From assembly GCA_903832165.1 (NCBI GenBank), contig CAILAQ010000359.1:1-15922 (forward strand): a DNA stretch of 15,922 bases, read 5' to 3'. The notes under the pieces are model-generated. The model saw only the letters and a program-made list of their open reading frames with translations. It had not been told where the DNA came from and ran no database searches. Position numbers and translations under genes: made by a program. This document shows positions 15,889 to 15,922 of the stretch, one piece after another. The stretch comes from an uncultured Bacteroidota bacterium (GTDB taxonomy: Bacteria > Bacteroidota > Bacteroidia > Bacteroidales > UBA12481). Every line of letters begins with the position of its first letter. Position 1 is the stretch's first letter.

Positions 15889-15922
15889 ATCCTGACGGTT
15901 TTAGGGGGGAATTCCTAAGCAA

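Noticed and set aside
1..15922. Search for mobile elements, tRNA or rRNA genes, riboswitches and defence systems
   Set aside because: No transposase, integrase, terminal inverted repeats, tRNA-like cloverleaf or defence gene was recognised by reading; the genes form ordinary efflux and glycan-use operons.

Overview
The window reads as a chromosomal segment of an environmental member of the phylum Bacteroidetes (Bacteroidota), probably a Bacteroidales- or Cytophagia-like lineage. The evidence is a SusC/SusD pair, a protein with a C-terminal type IX secretion (T9SS) sorting domain, lipoproteins with Bacteroidetes-style signal peptides, a tripartite RND efflux operon of the kind found in Porphyromonas, and divergent promoters matching the phylum's TTG / TAnnTTTG consensus. 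No rRNA, tRNA, CRISPR, integrase or insertion sequence is visible.

Left part (1-7554). A PLP-dependent group II (aromatic amino acid type) decarboxylase runs off the left edge on the minus strand. It is divergent from a MarR-family regulator. The about 110-nt space between them holds two back-to-back TAnnTTTG promoters, with an 8-bp inverted repeat centred between them that looks like a MarR operator. Downstream of marR, on the same strand, lies an outer-membrane factor (TolC type), a membrane fusion lipoprotein, an RND inner-membrane pump and a small PII-like protein of the PG0541 type. They are packed with gaps of 4-12 nt and closed by a strong 14-bp-stem terminator. The 141-nt gap between marR and the TolC gene carries a second MarR-like palindrome and a tandem 7-bp repeat (CAAGGCT). 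Together this looks like a drug- or metabolite-responsive efflux operon with its local repressor, possibly co-regulated with the decarboxylase.

Middle part (7555-8253). A single plus-strand gene encodes an exported DUF3943 protein of unknown function. Its stop codon is one base from the stop codon of the convergent gene.

Right part (8255-15888, all minus strand). This is a compact polysaccharide utilisation locus, transcribed right to left: SusC-type TonB-dependent transporter, SusD-type lipoprotein, a T9SS-sorted protein with two copies of a putative carbohydrate-binding domain, and a GH30-family glycoside hydrolase lipoprotein. The likely substrate is a beta-glucan (beta-1,6-linked or laminarin-type), inferred from the GH30 enzyme and gene order. 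A terminator-like hairpin sits between the binding protein and the GH30 gene. No regulator of the locus is inside the window; one could lie beyond 15922.

Nothing here proves a wholly new system. The points most worth following are the shared operator region joining a decarboxylase to an efflux operon, the heptamer repeat in the efflux leader, the PII-like pump companion and the T9SS-sorted duplicated binding protein.
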